64,000 nucleotides of DNA, from positions 1-64,000 of the forward strand of contig JAAXWQ010000001.1 of NCBI GenBank assembly GCA_013335115.1, written 5' to 3'. Origin of the DNA: Chlorobiaceae bacterium. GTDB lineage: Bacteria; Bacteroidota; Chlorobiia; Chlorobiales; Chlorobiaceae. The translations under genes and the position numbers were made by a program. The notes below the pieces were generated by a model. It did not search any database. It saw only the letters and a list, made by a program, of their open reading frames with translations, and was not told where the DNA came from. How positions within the stretch are numbered: position 1 is the first letter of the stretch; each line of letters starts with the position of its first letter. Positions 29,530-39,380 of this stretch are shown piece after piece.

Positions 29530-30723
29530 ATGGAAGACAAGCAGTTTTATGGATTTTATCGATGGGTGTTCTCCGTGCCCCTCCTACCCTATATTTGCGC
29601 TACGTTCCCATCCCTTCCACAAACGGTAGGGCCGTTTGTGGTCACTGGCGTGGCATGGGTGATCATGCTTGCCGTCACCCTCTATTACCTGTTTGCGCTC
29701 CCTCTCAAAGGCAGATTCCCGATCAAATTCTGGCTCCCCTGGACGCTGTTCCTTGCCGTGTACCTCTGTATCGACTTTTCATTCTATGGGCTGCAACTGA
29801 CATTACAATATATACTACCGGTCATGATCGGCATCACCTCTTCCGGCTTTACCTACACCACCAAACGGCTGGAATGGATGTATAAAAGCCTGGTGCGGGT
29901 CACGGTGGTCATCGGCATACTCTTCACCTTCAGATATCTGCTCATGGGAGGCGCAGCACCGATGGCCGGGACTACGCCCATGTTCCTTACCGTAGTAGCA
30001 GCGTTGACCATTGGAATATTCTACCAAACAAAGAAAACGCAATTCCTGATGGGCTATGTCTGCATATCCATCATCCCGCTTATACTCATGACCAGGATGG
30101 GAATTGCAGCCATGCTGATCATTTTCATATTCCATTTTGCCAACAGAGGCATTACCTCCAGAATCACCGTCGGCCTGATTGGCATATTGGCCATCTGGGC
30201 TATTTTCAACTCAAAAGGATTTCAGGAAAAAACATTCAAAGGAGGCAACGGAAACGTTTCCGAGTTATCCATAAATTATTACGATCCGGGCGAGTCGATG
30301 AACACAAGCGGCAGGGCAGGATTCCTGGAATATTACGAAAAAGGCCTCTCAAACGCACCATTGCTAGGCAATGGACCGAGATCAGACCTGTATATCATGA
30401 AAGATCTATGGGGGGGCAATGTCGCAAGCGAAGCCCACAACGACTATATCGCGGTACGCTATAATTATGGATATATCGGCCTCGGGTTACTGCTATTCGG
30501 CTTCGCCATGACATTCTTCTCCACCTATGTACAGCTACTCAAAGAACTTGATGCATACAAATCACTGGTACAGTCAAGCGTACTGGTCCTGACCGTAGCA
30601 TTCCTGGTTTACATGTATTCTGACAACATACTTAAAACGACGGTATTTTTCACCAACCTCTATTTTATCCTCATAGGATTGGCATATGCCAAATTCGACA
30701 CAAAACAGGGGGCAATACGATGA
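29530..30723 (+). CDS. Wzy-type O-antigen/EPS polymerase or ligase
   Basis: This 397-residue protein has about ten to twelve hydrophobic segments. A large periplasmic loop (about 225-320) ends in SEAHNDYIAV, a Wzy_C/WaaL hallmark. In an EPS locus with a Wzz-type protein it is best read as the polymerase joining undecaprenyl-linked repeat units in the periplasm. The DNA is clearly more A/T-rich than the flanking genes, common for wzy genes moved by transfer. ATG at 29530 is preferred over an upstream TTG at 29524. It overlaps the next gene by ATGA. Confidence 0.85.
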   Translation: MEDKQFYGFYRWVFSVPLLPYICATFPSLPQTVGPFVVTGVAWVIMLAVTLYYLFALPLKGRFPIKFWLPWTLFLAVYLCIDFSFYGLQLTLQYILPVMIGITSSGFTYTTKRLEWMYKSLVRVTVVIGILFTFRYLLMGGAAPMAGTTPMFLTVVAALTIGIFYQTKKTQFLMGYVCISIIPLILMTRMGIAAMLIIFIFHFANRGITSRITVGLIGILAIWAIFNSKGFQEKTFKGGNGNVSELSINYYDPGESMNTSGRAGFLEYYEKGLSNAPLLGNGPRSDLYIMKDLWGGNVASEAHNDYIAVRYNYGYIGLGLLLFGFAMTFFSTYVQLLKELDAYKSLVQSSVLVLTVAFLVYMYSDNILKTTVFFTNLYFILIGLAYAKFDTKQGAIR

Positions 30724-31652
30724 ATATATCGGTTGTCATACCACTGTACAACAAGCGGGATACCATTTGGAGAACTATTGATTCCGTGCTTGAACAAACA
30801 TATCCGGCACAGGAAATCATCGTCGTAGATGACGGATCGACCGATTCCGGCGGGCAAGGTATAGAAGAAATGAACATTCCGACCCTCAGGATGATCAGGC
30901 AGGATAATGCTGGCGTGTCCGCCGCGAGGAACCGCGGCTATATCGCGGCAATGTCGGAATGGGTCGCATTCATCGATGGCGATGACGAGTGGCATCCCGA
31001 CTTCCTGAAAACCATCTCCGAAATGGCCGTATCGTTTCCCGGGTATGAAGTTTATGCAACGGCATACCTTGCCGGAGACGATCAAGGCTACACACAGCCG
31101 ATCAGGTTGAACAAGTTGCCATTCGATGGCGAGTGCGGAGTGCTCGAAAATTATTTCGACATGGCAGCCTGCTCAGATCCGCCGTTATGGTCGTCGGCAC
31201 TCTGTGTGCAACGTGAAGCGCTGGAACTTGTCGGAGGATTTCCGTTGCATATCCGTTCTGGCGAAGACCTCCTGACCTGGGCACGCCTTGCCGCCAGGAA
31301 GCCTCCGGTCTACTGCACCCGTCCGCTGGCGGTGTTCTGGCAGGACCGGGCACACACCTACGACGAGAAGCCGAACCGTCTCCCGGAACCTGAAGACCCT
31401 GTAGGCAAAGCCCTGGAAAGACTGAAAAATGCGGGCAATGGCAATGTGCGGCATATCAACCGTTACCTGTCGATGTGGCACAAGATGCGTTCGTCGATCT
31501 ACCTGCGGCTCGGATTCCATGGCCGCGCATTCATGGAGGCGCTGAAGGGGATTTACCACCATCCGTCGAACAGCAAGCTCTACGCCTACCTCATGCTGTG
31601 TTTCATTCCAACGGCATCGGCAAACCGATGCTTCAAACGATTCGGGCGCTGA
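30720..31652 (+). CDS. GT2 family glycosyltransferase
   Basis: The 310-residue GT-A enzyme begins MNISVVIPLYNKRDTIWRTI. It has IIVVDDGSTD for the nucleotide and FIDGDDEWHP as the metal-binding DxD region. The C-terminal part (about 230-300) is helical and basic, often membrane-associated. It is coupled by ATGA to the polymerase gene. Confidence 0.88.
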   Translation: MNISVVIPLYNKRDTIWRTIDSVLEQTYPAQEIIVVDDGSTDSGGQGIEEMNIPTLRMIRQDNAGVSAARNRGYIAAMSEWVAFIDGDDEWHPDFLKTISEMAVSFPGYEVYATAYLAGDDQGYTQPIRLNKLPFDGECGVLENYFDMAACSDPPLWSSALCVQREALELVGGFPLHIRSGEDLLTWARLAARKPPVYCTRPLAVFWQDRAHTYDEKPNRLPEPEDPVGKALERLKNAGNGNVRHINRYLSMWHKMRSSIYLRLGFHGRAFMEALKGIYHHPSNSKLYAYLMLCFIPTASANRCFKRFGR

Positions 31653-31656
31653 CCGT

Positions 31657-32865
31657 ATGAGCAGCAAAGCAAACATAGCCGCCGTGCACACCGATTTCAG
31701 GCTCTACTGGCCATCGCGCCTCGTCGCGCTTGGCGAGGCCGTTGCGAGCCGGGGCGGGAAACTCTCCGTCATCGAGGTCGCCGGCAAAGGGTCGCCGTAC
31801 AGTTTCGATGCTACGTCCGGCAAAGATTCGGGCATCGCCTGGACACAACTCTTCGAAAACCGTCCCATGGAGGAGATCGAAGCTTCAGAAGCCGTGTCGG
31901 GCATCATGGACAGGCTCGATGCTCTTGATCCGGATGTGGTACTGGCGGGCTCTATCGCATTTCCATCCGGAGCAGCTGCGACCAGATGGTGCACAAAGCA
32001 CAGGCGCCCCCTGGTGGTTTTCGATGATGCACGGCTCGATGATGTCCCGCGTCCGGGATATGTCGATTGGGTGAAACGCCAGGTCTACAGCCACGTCGAT
32101 GCCATAGTAGTCCCCGCACCGTCACACGATGCGACCTATCGTCATTTCGGATTCGCCGCTGAGCGTTTGTTCCATGGGGTCAATGCTGTCGACAACGCAT
32201 TCTTCGGAAGTGGCAGGGCAACTCCCGTCGAGAACCTCCCGCCGTCGCCGTTCCTGTTGTGCGTCGGCAGGCAGATACCGATAAAGAACTGCGCATTGCT
32301 CCTCAAGGCGTTCATGGCCATCGCCGAGCAACCCGAATCACGGGCGTGGAACCTGGTCTTCGTCGGCGAAGGGACCGAGCACGATACGCTGACAAAACTT
32401 GCTGGAGCATTGCACGGCAAGCGGGTCCATTTCGTGCCATTCAACTCCCAGGAGAAACTGTCCTGGTATTACCAGGCGGCATCGGCCATGGTATTGCCAA
32501 GCCTCAGGGAAACATGGGGACTGGTGGTCAACGAGGCCATGGCGGCAGGCCTCCCGGTGCTGGTAAGCAACCGATGCGGTTGCGCCGAAACGCTGGTACA
32601 CGACGGGGAGAATGGATTCGTGTTCGACCCGGAGCGCATCGAGTCGATTTCTGAGAGTTTGCTGAAGTTCTTCGCCCTTGACCGGGCAAAGAGGTCGGTT
32701 ATGGCCGAGAGGTCCCGCGCCATCGTCGCGGACTGGGGCCTGGAGCGTTTTTGCCAGGGCATGTTGGCTGCGTCGGGTTACGTGCAATCGCACGGCAAGC
32801 GGAAGGGCTCACTGGCCGGCAGGATAATCATGGAATTCTGGAATGGCCGCTATCGCCCCGTATGA
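31657..32865 (+). CDS. GT4 family glycosyltransferase
   Basis: The 402-residue GT-B enzyme has LLCVGRQIPIKNCALLLKAF, the donor motif PSLRETWGLVVNEAMAAG and LPVLVSNRCGCAETLV. All fit retaining GT4 enzymes. It starts 4 bp after the upstream GT2 gene and ends 1 bp before the next GT4. Confidence 0.87.
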   Translation: MSSKANIAAVHTDFRLYWPSRLVALGEAVASRGGKLSVIEVAGKGSPYSFDATSGKDSGIAWTQLFENRPMEEIEASEAVSGIMDRLDALDPDVVLAGSIAFPSGAAATRWCTKHRRPLVVFDDARLDDVPRPGYVDWVKRQVYSHVDAIVVPAPSHDATYRHFGFAAERLFHGVNAVDNAFFGSGRATPVENLPPSPFLLCVGRQIPIKNCALLLKAFMAIAEQPESRAWNLVFVGEGTEHDTLTKLAGALHGKRVHFVPFNSQEKLSWYYQAASAMVLPSLRETWGLVVNEAMAAGLPVLVSNRCGCAETLVHDGENGFVFDPERIESISESLLKFFALDRAKRSVMAERSRAIVADWGLERFCQGMLAASGYVQSHGKRKGSLAGRIIMEFWNGRYRPV

Positions 32866-32866
32866 C

Positions 32867-34096
32867 ATGAAGATACTCCAACTGCACAACCATTACGGGA
32901 GCCACTCTGGCGAATCGACCGTGCTCGATGCGCATGCCGGGATTTTGAAAAGCCACGGTCATGACGTGCGCGCGTACACGCGGAGCAGCGTCGAACTCGA
33001 ACGCATGCGTTTCGGCAGGGCCAGGGCTTTTTTCGCAGCGCTGTACAACCCCGCCTCCATTCGCAAGGTGCTCGATCTCATCGATTCATTCAGCCCCGAC
33101 CTGGTCCATATCCATAACCTGTTCCCGCTCCTGTCGCCTTCGGTGTTGCCCGCGATCGCCCGAAAAGGCATCCCGATCGTGATGACGGTGCACAATTACC
33201 GGCTGGTGTGCCCGAACGGCCTTTTTTTCAACGGCGACGGCATCTGCGAACGGTGCGCCGGAGGGAACGAGTGGCAGTGCCTTCGCCATAATTGCGAAGC
33301 GGCTGTCCTGAAAAGCCTCGGATACAGCGTGCGCAATACCTGGGCGAGGATTGCCGGATACTATTCCCGGCATGTGGATGCGTTCCTCTGCCTTACGGAA
33401 TTCCAGAAGCGCAAGATCGTCGAAAACGGCATCCCGGAACGGCGGTGCCACGTATTGCCCAATTTCATCCAACCAATTGAAGAGCACGAACCTGCCGACT
33501 CAGGCACGGCAGACGACAGGGACGGCCTCTTTTTCATCGGCAGGCTCAATCGCCAGAAAGGAGCCGACATCGTCATCGAGGCCGCCAGGCGCTGCCCCAG
33601 GATCCGGTTTTCCCTTGCCGGGGATCCCGATCCGCTATGCGTTGATCTGGGAGCCCTGCCTTCGAACACCCGATGGTTCGGCGTGGTCGACGGCATCGAA
33701 AAGAGCTCGATGTTCAGGAAATCACGGGCGCTCCTGTTCGCAAGCCGATCGTATGAAGGCTTCCCGATGGTCTTCCTCGAGGCGATGCAGCATGGAACCC
33801 CGGTAATAGCGCCACGCCTTGCCGGGTATCCGGAGATCGTTCGGGACGGGGAAAACGGCCTCCTGTTTGACCCTGAAGATCCGGAAGGGCTGGCCGGTGC
33901 AGTCAGGAAAATCTGCGGCGATCCGGCAGTGGCGGAACGGCTGGGGTTGCGTGGCAGGAAAATGCTTGAAGACGAATACGGCAGCGACATCTGGTACCGG
34001 CAATATATGGAGCTCATTGGCGGTATTCGCCGAAATCCCTCGTCCAGCCCAGACACCGTTGAAGCATGTCATGCAGGAATCGCCCGCCCCCCGTAG
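32867..34096 (+). CDS. GT4 family glycosyltransferase
   Basis: The 409-residue GT-B enzyme begins MKILQLHNHYGSHSGEST. It has a Cys-containing loop (CPNGLFFNGDGICERCAGG), FFIGRLNRQKGADIVIEAA and the donor motif ASRSYEGFPMVFLEAMQHG. The open frame begins 8 codons earlier inside the preceding gene; the ATG at 32867 restores the family N-terminus. A gap of about 240 bp with no gene follows. Confidence 0.88.
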   Translation: MKILQLHNHYGSHSGESTVLDAHAGILKSHGHDVRAYTRSSVELERMRFGRARAFFAALYNPASIRKVLDLIDSFSPDLVHIHNLFPLLSPSVLPAIARKGIPIVMTVHNYRLVCPNGLFFNGDGICERCAGGNEWQCLRHNCEAAVLKSLGYSVRNTWARIAGYYSRHVDAFLCLTEFQKRKIVENGIPERRCHVLPNFIQPIEEHEPADSGTADDRDGLFFIGRLNRQKGADIVIEAARRCPRIRFSLAGDPDPLCVDLGALPSNTRWFGVVDGIEKSSMFRKSRALLFASRSYEGFPMVFLEAMQHGTPVIAPRLAGYPEIVRDGENGLLFDPEDPEGLAGAVRKICGDPAVAERLGLRGRKMLEDEYGSDIWYRQYMELIGGIRRNPSSSPDTVEACHAGIARPP

Positions 34097-34336
34097 CCTT
34101 GCAGGAAGATGAACCTGCCGAACACGCCGGACCCGGAAACACCGGGCGGCCATGTCCGGCACCAGAAGCCCCCTCCCCCCTACGCCTTTTACCCCCTGGC
34201 TGTTCCCTGAAGTTCCCGCTGTGGTTCAATCCGATCCACCGGTATACCGATGGCCAGATAGTGGTGCCCGGCAATGTTTGCGAACCGGACGATTCCATGA
34301 TGGCACGTCGATCCGCAACCATTAAAAGCTACCACT

Positions 34337-35194
34337 ATGGACGCACTCGACGCATTGACAGAACAACGTTTTCCCGTCGGACGTGTCCTGGTCAGTTTGA
34401 CAGGGGCCGACGAAGCGATCCTTAAAATTGCCGAGTCGATCAGGACCGGCCGTCCCGGTTATCTCTGCTTCATAGACAGCCGAACGGCGCATCTGGCCAA
34501 TTACGATGAAAGCTATTGCCACATCCAGAACCGTTCGATGTTCACCTTTCCGGACGGCATGCCGGTCGTATGGCACGCCAGGCGCCTGGGAAATGAAGAG
34601 ATTACCAAGGTTTCCGGAAAAGACTTTATGGATAAGGTGTTTGCCGTTTCCGCGAAGCATGGCTTTTCCCACTACTTCTTCGGGAGCACGCCGGAAGTCA
34701 TCGACAGGATCGGCAAGAATCTTGGCAGGATGTATCCCGGGCTCAACATCGTCGGCGCGGTCTCCCCTCCGTTCCAGCCAGTGGAAGCATTCGACATCGA
34801 CGGGCTCGCCGCCGAGCTGAACCGCGTGCGTCCGACCTTCTTCTGGTGCGGACTTGGTGCCCCGAAACAGGAACAGCTGATAGCCAGGCTCCAGCCGAAA
34901 CTGCAGGCCACGGTCTGCGCCGGCGTAGGCCTGGCTTTCGAATACCTCGCAGGCACGGTGCAGCGCGCACCATCGTGGATGTGCCGGACGGGGCTCGAAT
35001 GGGTCTATCGCCTCGCCCAGCATCCGCAACAGCTCCCCCGTGTCATCAAACCGATCATCTGGATGTTCAGTGACCCGACACTCCTGGCCACCGGGAGACG
35101 TGCCGCGATGATCAACAGCAGGCCACCCCGGACCAGCACGATATCGGTTCAGGCCGGAAGACCCCCCGCCCCCGAAGCCACCAAGCAGATGTAA
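34337..35194 (+). CDS. WecG/TagA/CpsF family glycosyltransferase (GT26)
   Basis: GT26 enzymes add the second sugar (for example ManNAcA or ManNAc) to an undecaprenyl-PP-linked first sugar. The 285-residue product has the family motifs FPDGMPVVWHARRLG and FFGSTPEVIDRI, then FFWCGLGAPKQEQ and a GVGLAFEYLAGTVQRAP segment. The C-terminus (GLEWVYRLAQHPQQLPR) is the membrane-binding tail. This fits an assembly line begun by the WecA/MraY-like transferase at 44785. Confidence 0.92.
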   Translation: MDALDALTEQRFPVGRVLVSLTGADEAILKIAESIRTGRPGYLCFIDSRTAHLANYDESYCHIQNRSMFTFPDGMPVVWHARRLGNEEITKVSGKDFMDKVFAVSAKHGFSHYFFGSTPEVIDRIGKNLGRMYPGLNIVGAVSPPFQPVEAFDIDGLAAELNRVRPTFFWCGLGAPKQEQLIARLQPKLQATVCAGVGLAFEYLAGTVQRAPSWMCRTGLEWVYRLAQHPQQLPRVIKPIIWMFSDPTLLATGRRAAMINSRPPRTSTISVQAGRPPAPEATKQM

Positions 35195-35220
35195 ACCATG
35201 GTTCACCATCAAATCAAGTC

Positions 35221-35937
35221 ATGAAAGCTGTCATTCTGGCCGGAGGGTTGGGGTCCCGACTCCAACCGCTCACCCAAATCATTCCGAAGCCGCTGCTTCC
35301 CATAGGAGAAAAGTCAATACTTCAGATCCAGATCGAGCGGCTTGCCGCATTCGGGTTCAAGGAGATTTACCTGGCGACAAACTACAAATCCGACTACATC
35401 GAGCGATTTTTCGGCAACGGTTCGGAATTCGGCGTCACGCTCTCGGTCAGCAGGGAAAAAACGCCTTTGGGCACGGTCGGCCCCCTCGGCCTGATCCGCG
35501 AACACCTTGACGCTCCGTTCGTCGTCATGAATGGAGACATCCTGAGCCTCGTCGATTTCGGCAGGCTCTACGACTACGCACTGTCGCACGATGCCCTGCT
35601 GACGCTGGCGATCAAGAAAGAGATCACCCCCTTCGATTTCGGCAACATCTTTTTCGAGGAAGAACGCGTTACCGGAATCGAGGAGAAACCGGATATCGTC
35701 ATGCATATCCTCGCAGGCATCTACGTCATGAAGCCGGAAATTTTCCGGTTCATTCCCGACAAGGAATTTTTCGGAATGGACACGCTGATCAAATCGATGC
35801 TCGAACAGGGCGCACCCGTGGTCAAATACGACCTGAATGACTACTGGCTCGATATCGGGCGGATCGACGACTACTACACCGCCCAGAGCGAGTACAACAG
35901 GCTCTCAGGCAACACGGAACGGGAGCGTGGGGTATAA
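35221..35937 (+). CDS. Sugar-phosphate nucleotidyltransferase
   Basis: The 238-residue enzyme has the N-terminal LAGGLGSRLQPLTQIIPKPLLP signature, a PLGTVGPLGLI strand, VVMNGDILS with the metal Asp, and EEKPDIV. It activates a sugar-1-phosphate with NTP. It is short, with no left-handed helix domain, and resembles the catalytic domain of HddC/mannose-1-phosphate guanylyltransferase-type enzymes. Neither sugar nor nucleotide can be assigned. Confidence 0.87.
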   Translation: MKAVILAGGLGSRLQPLTQIIPKPLLPIGEKSILQIQIERLAAFGFKEIYLATNYKSDYIERFFGNGSEFGVTLSVSREKTPLGTVGPLGLIREHLDAPFVVMNGDILSLVDFGRLYDYALSHDALLTLAIKKEITPFDFGNIFFEEERVTGIEEKPDIVMHILAGIYVMKPEIFRFIPDKEFFGMDTLIKSMLEQGAPVVKYDLNDYWLDIGRIDDYYTAQSEYNRLSGNTERERGV

Positions 35938-36015
35938 AGCTCCGTCCCGAACGGTGTATCGGCGCGGGCATCTGCGCCGCCGTGCACATTTCAATCAAAC
36001 CAAACTAAAATCTCC

Positions 36016-36993
36016 ATGAAAAACACAGTACTGGTGAGCGGTGGATCCGGATACATCGGGTCCGTCCTGGTAAGGTTGTTGCTTGAAAAAGGATACCGCG
36101 TCCGGGTACTGGACAACCTCCTGTTCGGCGGCGTCCCCATTATCGACCTGCTCAACAACGACGCGTTCGAATTCATGAAAGGTGATATCCGTCACCAGGA
36201 GGATGTCCGCCGCGCCATGCAGGACATAAGCCACGTCGTCCATCTTGCCGCGATCGTCGGGGACCCGGCCTGTACCAGGGAGCCGGAGCTTGCCCGGGAG
36301 GTGAATTTCGGAGGGAGTCGCCTGATGTACGATATCGCCAACGAGCTCGGCGTGCAGCGCTTCGTTTTTGCCTCGACCTGCAGCAACTACGGTAAAATGA
36401 CGGATCCAGAGTCGTTCGTGGATGAATCTTCTCCGCTTGCGCCCGTTTCCGTGTATGCCCAAACGAAGGTGATGGTCGAGGATTATCTGCTCTCGCAACC
36501 GGGGACAAACGCATGCAAACCGACCTTGCTCCGGTTTGCGACCGTCTATGGCCTCTCATCAAGGCTGCGTTTCGACCTGACGGTCAACGAGTTCTCGAAG
36601 GAGTTGGCCCTGGGCAGGGAACTGGTCGTGTTCGGGGAGCAGTTCTGGCGCCCATACTGCCATGTCGTCGACCTCTGCCGCTCGGTGCTTGCGGTGCTTG
36701 ATGCCGAGCAGGAAAAGGTCGCGTTCGAGGTTTTCAACGTCGGCGATTCATCGGAGAACTACCAGAAACAGATGATCGTGGGCGAAATCCTCAAGCAGCT
36801 CCCGGAAAGCCGCATCCGCTATGTGGCAAGAAACGAAGACCCGAGGGACTACCGCGTGGCGTTCGAAAAGATCAGGGACCGTCTTGGTTTCGGCATCTCC
36901 AAAACCGTTCCGGACGGCATCAGGCAGGTCGTCCAGGCGGTGCGTGACGGGTTCATCCCAGACCCCGATACGAGCGATTTCCGTAACAGCTGA
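36016..36993 (+). CDS. NAD-dependent epimerase/dehydratase (extended SDR)
   Basis: The 325-residue nucleotide-sugar SDR has NAD-binding SGGSGYIGSVLVRLLL, the VVHLAAIVGDPAC strand, a STCSNYGKM serine region and YAQTK as the catalytic Tyr-x3-Lys. It resembles the epimerase at 19283 (both have an AA-I-GDPA/SNDP segment and a YA-x2-K motif). The two could share a reaction on different donors. It lies between the nucleotidyltransferase and the aminotransferase, suggesting an amino-sugar pathway. Confidence 0.86.
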   Translation: MKNTVLVSGGSGYIGSVLVRLLLEKGYRVRVLDNLLFGGVPIIDLLNNDAFEFMKGDIRHQEDVRRAMQDISHVVHLAAIVGDPACTREPELAREVNFGGSRLMYDIANELGVQRFVFASTCSNYGKMTDPESFVDESSPLAPVSVYAQTKVMVEDYLLSQPGTNACKPTLLRFATVYGLSSRLRFDLTVNEFSKELALGRELVVFGEQFWRPYCHVVDLCRSVLAVLDAEQEKVAFEVFNVGDSSENYQKQMIVGEILKQLPESRIRYVARNEDPRDYRVAFEKIRDRLGFGISKTVPDGIRQVVQAVRDGFIPDPDTSDFRNS

Positions 36994-37005
36994 ACCAGGA
37001 GCAAT

Positions 37006-38166
37006 ATGTACAGGATTCCGTTATTCGACCTCAATTTCGGTATCGAGGAGGAACAGGCCGTCATTGAGACGCTCCGATCCAAATGGATCTCGACCGGCCC
37101 GAAGACCTCGGCGTTCGAAGAAAAATTCGGCAACATGCTCGGCACGGCCCACGCTTTGGCTGTATCGAACTGCACCGTCGCCCTGCATCTGGCGATGCAA
37201 GTCCTCGGCATAGGTCCGGGTGACGAAGTGATCTGCCCCTCGCTGACGTTCGTCGCCACCGTCAACGCGATCAGGTATGTCGGCGCGGTGCCGGTGTTTG
37301 CCGATATCACGGGCGAATCCGACCCGACCATCTCTCCTGAGGATATCCATCGCAAGATCACTCCACGCACGAGGGCTATCATCGTCATGCACTACGCAGG
37401 CTTCCCCTGCGCGATGGAGCAGATCATGGGAATCGCCGGCGAACATGGCCTCAAAGTGGTTGAAGATGCCTGCCATGCGCCGTTATCTGAATACGCAGGC
37501 AAAAAGCTGGGCACCATCGGCGATGTCGGCTGTTTCAGCTTTTTTTCGAACAAGAACATCAGCACCGGGGAAGGAGGAATGTTGGTGACCAATGACGACC
37601 GTCTCTTCGAACACGCAAAACTGCTGCGTTCGCATGGCATGACGACGCTCTCGTACGAGCGCTCCACCGGCCATAGCTCCGGTTACGACGTCGTCGCGCC
37701 GGGCTACAATTACCGCATGGACGATATACGGGCATCCATTGGCCTGGTCCAGCTCGACAAACTGAAGGCCGACCTGGGGCGCAGGGCGCAGGTGCGCTCA
37801 TGGTACGAAGAGGCGCTGGCCTCCGTACCGGGCTTGAGCGTCCCGTTTGCCGGGCACGACGGCTTCGTCTCGAACTACATTTTCACCGTCGTGCTCGACA
37901 GCCGGTTCGAGGGCCGAAGGGATGGAGTACGCGAAGCGCTGCATGAGGCGGGCATACAGACCAGCATGCATTATCCGCCGGCCCACCGGTTGTCGATATT
38001 CAGCGACGGTTCGGATTCTTTGTCGATGACTGAAAGCGTCGCCGCCAGGCTGATGACCCTGCCGATGCATTCGGGGGTATCCCTCCAGGATGTCCGCTTC
38101 ATCGCCGGCACCCTGAGACGGCTCATTGAGCGATCACCATTACCTGATCGGGAAATAAAACCGTGA
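37006..38166 (+). CDS. DegT/DnrJ/EryC1/StrS family sugar aminotransferase
   Basis: This 386-residue PLP enzyme transfers an amino group to a keto nucleotide sugar. The PLP lysine is Lys183 (SFFSNKNISTGEGG). The preceding VEDACHAP holds the ring-stacking Asp/His pair, and YNYRMDDIRASIG is the usual dimer segment. AGGAG precedes ATG by 4 nt. It is the last plus-strand gene of the EPS run. Confidence 0.92.
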   Translation: MYRIPLFDLNFGIEEEQAVIETLRSKWISTGPKTSAFEEKFGNMLGTAHALAVSNCTVALHLAMQVLGIGPGDEVICPSLTFVATVNAIRYVGAVPVFADITGESDPTISPEDIHRKITPRTRAIIVMHYAGFPCAMEQIMGIAGEHGLKVVEDACHAPLSEYAGKKLGTIGDVGCFSFFSNKNISTGEGGMLVTNDDRLFEHAKLLRSHGMTTLSYERSTGHSSGYDVVAPGYNYRMDDIRASIGLVQLDKLKADLGRRAQVRSWYEEALASVPGLSVPFAGHDGFVSNYIFTVVLDSRFEGRRDGVREALHEAGIQTSMHYPPAHRLSIFSDGSDSLSMTESVAARLMTLPMHSGVSLQDVRFIAGTLRRLIERSPLPDREIKP

Positions 38167-38239
38167 GGTCGTATCAACCATTCTCACCACAGGGCACCTC
38201 TATTAATTTGTTCCGAAACCCGATTGCCGCGTTGCTCCC

Positions 38240-38277
38240 GACCACTCGGGATCGAAATCCTCATCCCGACTGGTCGG
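38240..38277. terminator. Inverted repeat between the convergent EPS runs
   Basis: An imperfect hairpin joins CGACCA/TGGTCG (outer) and GGGAT/ATCCC (inner). It lies in the 201-bp gap between the plus run ending at 38166 and the minus run ending at 38368. There is no T-tract, so termination is suggested mainly by position. Confidence 0.4.
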
Positions 38278-38367
38278 CACTCCGGTTTCTGAGCTCCGTC
38301 CGCCTTATCCTCGATCTTCCCACGACAATACATAGAGGCACCCTACACGTAAAATCATCAGAATGTA

Positions 38368-39090
38368 TTATTGGCTCTTCGTAATATTTAAATAGCCCCG
38401 TTTAAATCCCTTACAAGTATTAGCAAAAAGACGCAATTTTGTTTCGACCGAGGAATTTCCAGACGTCCAATACAAAAGAGCAGACTTAAAGTCCCCAGAC
38501 TTATCCCCATCAATCCTGATCCTTGGCATAATCAGTCCGGAAGTCATTTCCCGCAGAGCCCCGGGATAAGCCCCATATTGATGTTCAAACCCCGCATTGC
38601 GGGCAATTTCACGAAGTTGCGGATACCAGTATCCCCATGGCCATGCCAGATGATGTGGCAACGACCTGGGCAATGAGCTCACCACTTGATAAGAACATTC
38701 CAGATCTCGTCCCCAACGGGACAGGTCTTCATGAAGTACATGCACATGCGAATGCGACGCATAATAAGATCCATCAGGAGTTGAATCAATATCACCGGCA
38801 GATATATAATCATCATCACTCCCGTCCAACTGCTTTGAAATAAGGAAACTCAACGTTGGAACAGAAAGATTTCCAGCAATATCCAATGCACGAAGCGAGC
38901 TTTTCAGGCCATCATCAATAGTCACCAAAACACTTTTATCATTCACCTCGACACTATCCGCAGGCTTTATAAAACAAAAACCCTGATCCTGCATCCAGCA
39001 CAGCTGATCAGAAAACTCGCTCAAAGTTATTCCCAATACATCACCATGGCCTTTATGACGATAAAAATTATGATACATAAGTATTATCAT
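38368..39090 (-). CDS. Polysaccharide deacetylase family protein (NodB-like, CE4)
   Basis: The 240-residue NodB-fold protein has VTIDDG (residues about 56-61; first Asp as base, second Asp for metal) and ASHSHVH as the metal His pair. A PWGYWYP segment stands where RxPY is usual. It would de-N-acetylate EPS or a lipid-linked sugar. There is no signal peptide, so it may act in the cytoplasm. A GGAGG box 6 nt before the ATG at 39090 decides the start. The gene is distinctly A/T-rich. It overlaps the upstream small frame by ATGA. Confidence 0.78.
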   Translation of the reverse strand: MIILMYHNFYRHKGHGDVLGITLSEFSDQLCWMQDQGFCFIKPADSVEVNDKSVLVTIDDGLKSSLRALDIAGNLSVPTLSFLISKQLDGSDDDYISAGDIDSTPDGSYYASHSHVHVLHEDLSRWGRDLECSYQVVSSLPRSLPHHLAWPWGYWYPQLREIARNAGFEHQYGAYPGALREMTSGLIMPRIRIDGDKSGDFKSALLYWTSGNSSVETKLRLFANTCKGFKRGYLNITKSQ

Positions 39091-39380
39091 CTCCCGCCTC
39101 CATAAAAAATTAATAGAAACCAACCATGCTTCGATAACTCAAGCCGTCCCCATAGAGCAGACGAGAAATAACCCACCTCGCCTGCCATTTCATCAACAAG
39201 CTCATAGGGATAATCAAATGCACTGAGACCCGGAACTTCGTCGTCCGGATTTGGAATGACCATAAACTCTTGTGCATGGCTGGGCTTCCATGGATTCCCA
39301 CCGGTCCGCTGAGCGGCGGTTGCCATGCTTGCCCCACAAGCACAGGGAATAGAGGACAGCATGCCATGGCCCACGTTCAA
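39087..39380 (-). CDS. Small hypothetical protein between flippase and deacetylase
   Basis: This 97-residue frame is not recognised. Its start overlaps the ABC flippase stop (39377-39380, ATGA) and its stop overlaps the deacetylase start in the same way. Both overlaps are typical of real coupled genes. The middle (PNPDDEVPGLSAFDYPYELVDEM) is acidic and has no known motif. It could be a remnant of a larger transferase gene. Confidence 0.45.
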   Translation of the reverse strand: MNVGHGMLSSIPCACGASMATAAQRTGGNPWKPSHAQEFMVIPNPDDEVPGLSAFDYPYELVDEMAGEVGYFSSALWGRLELSKHGWFLLIFYGGGR

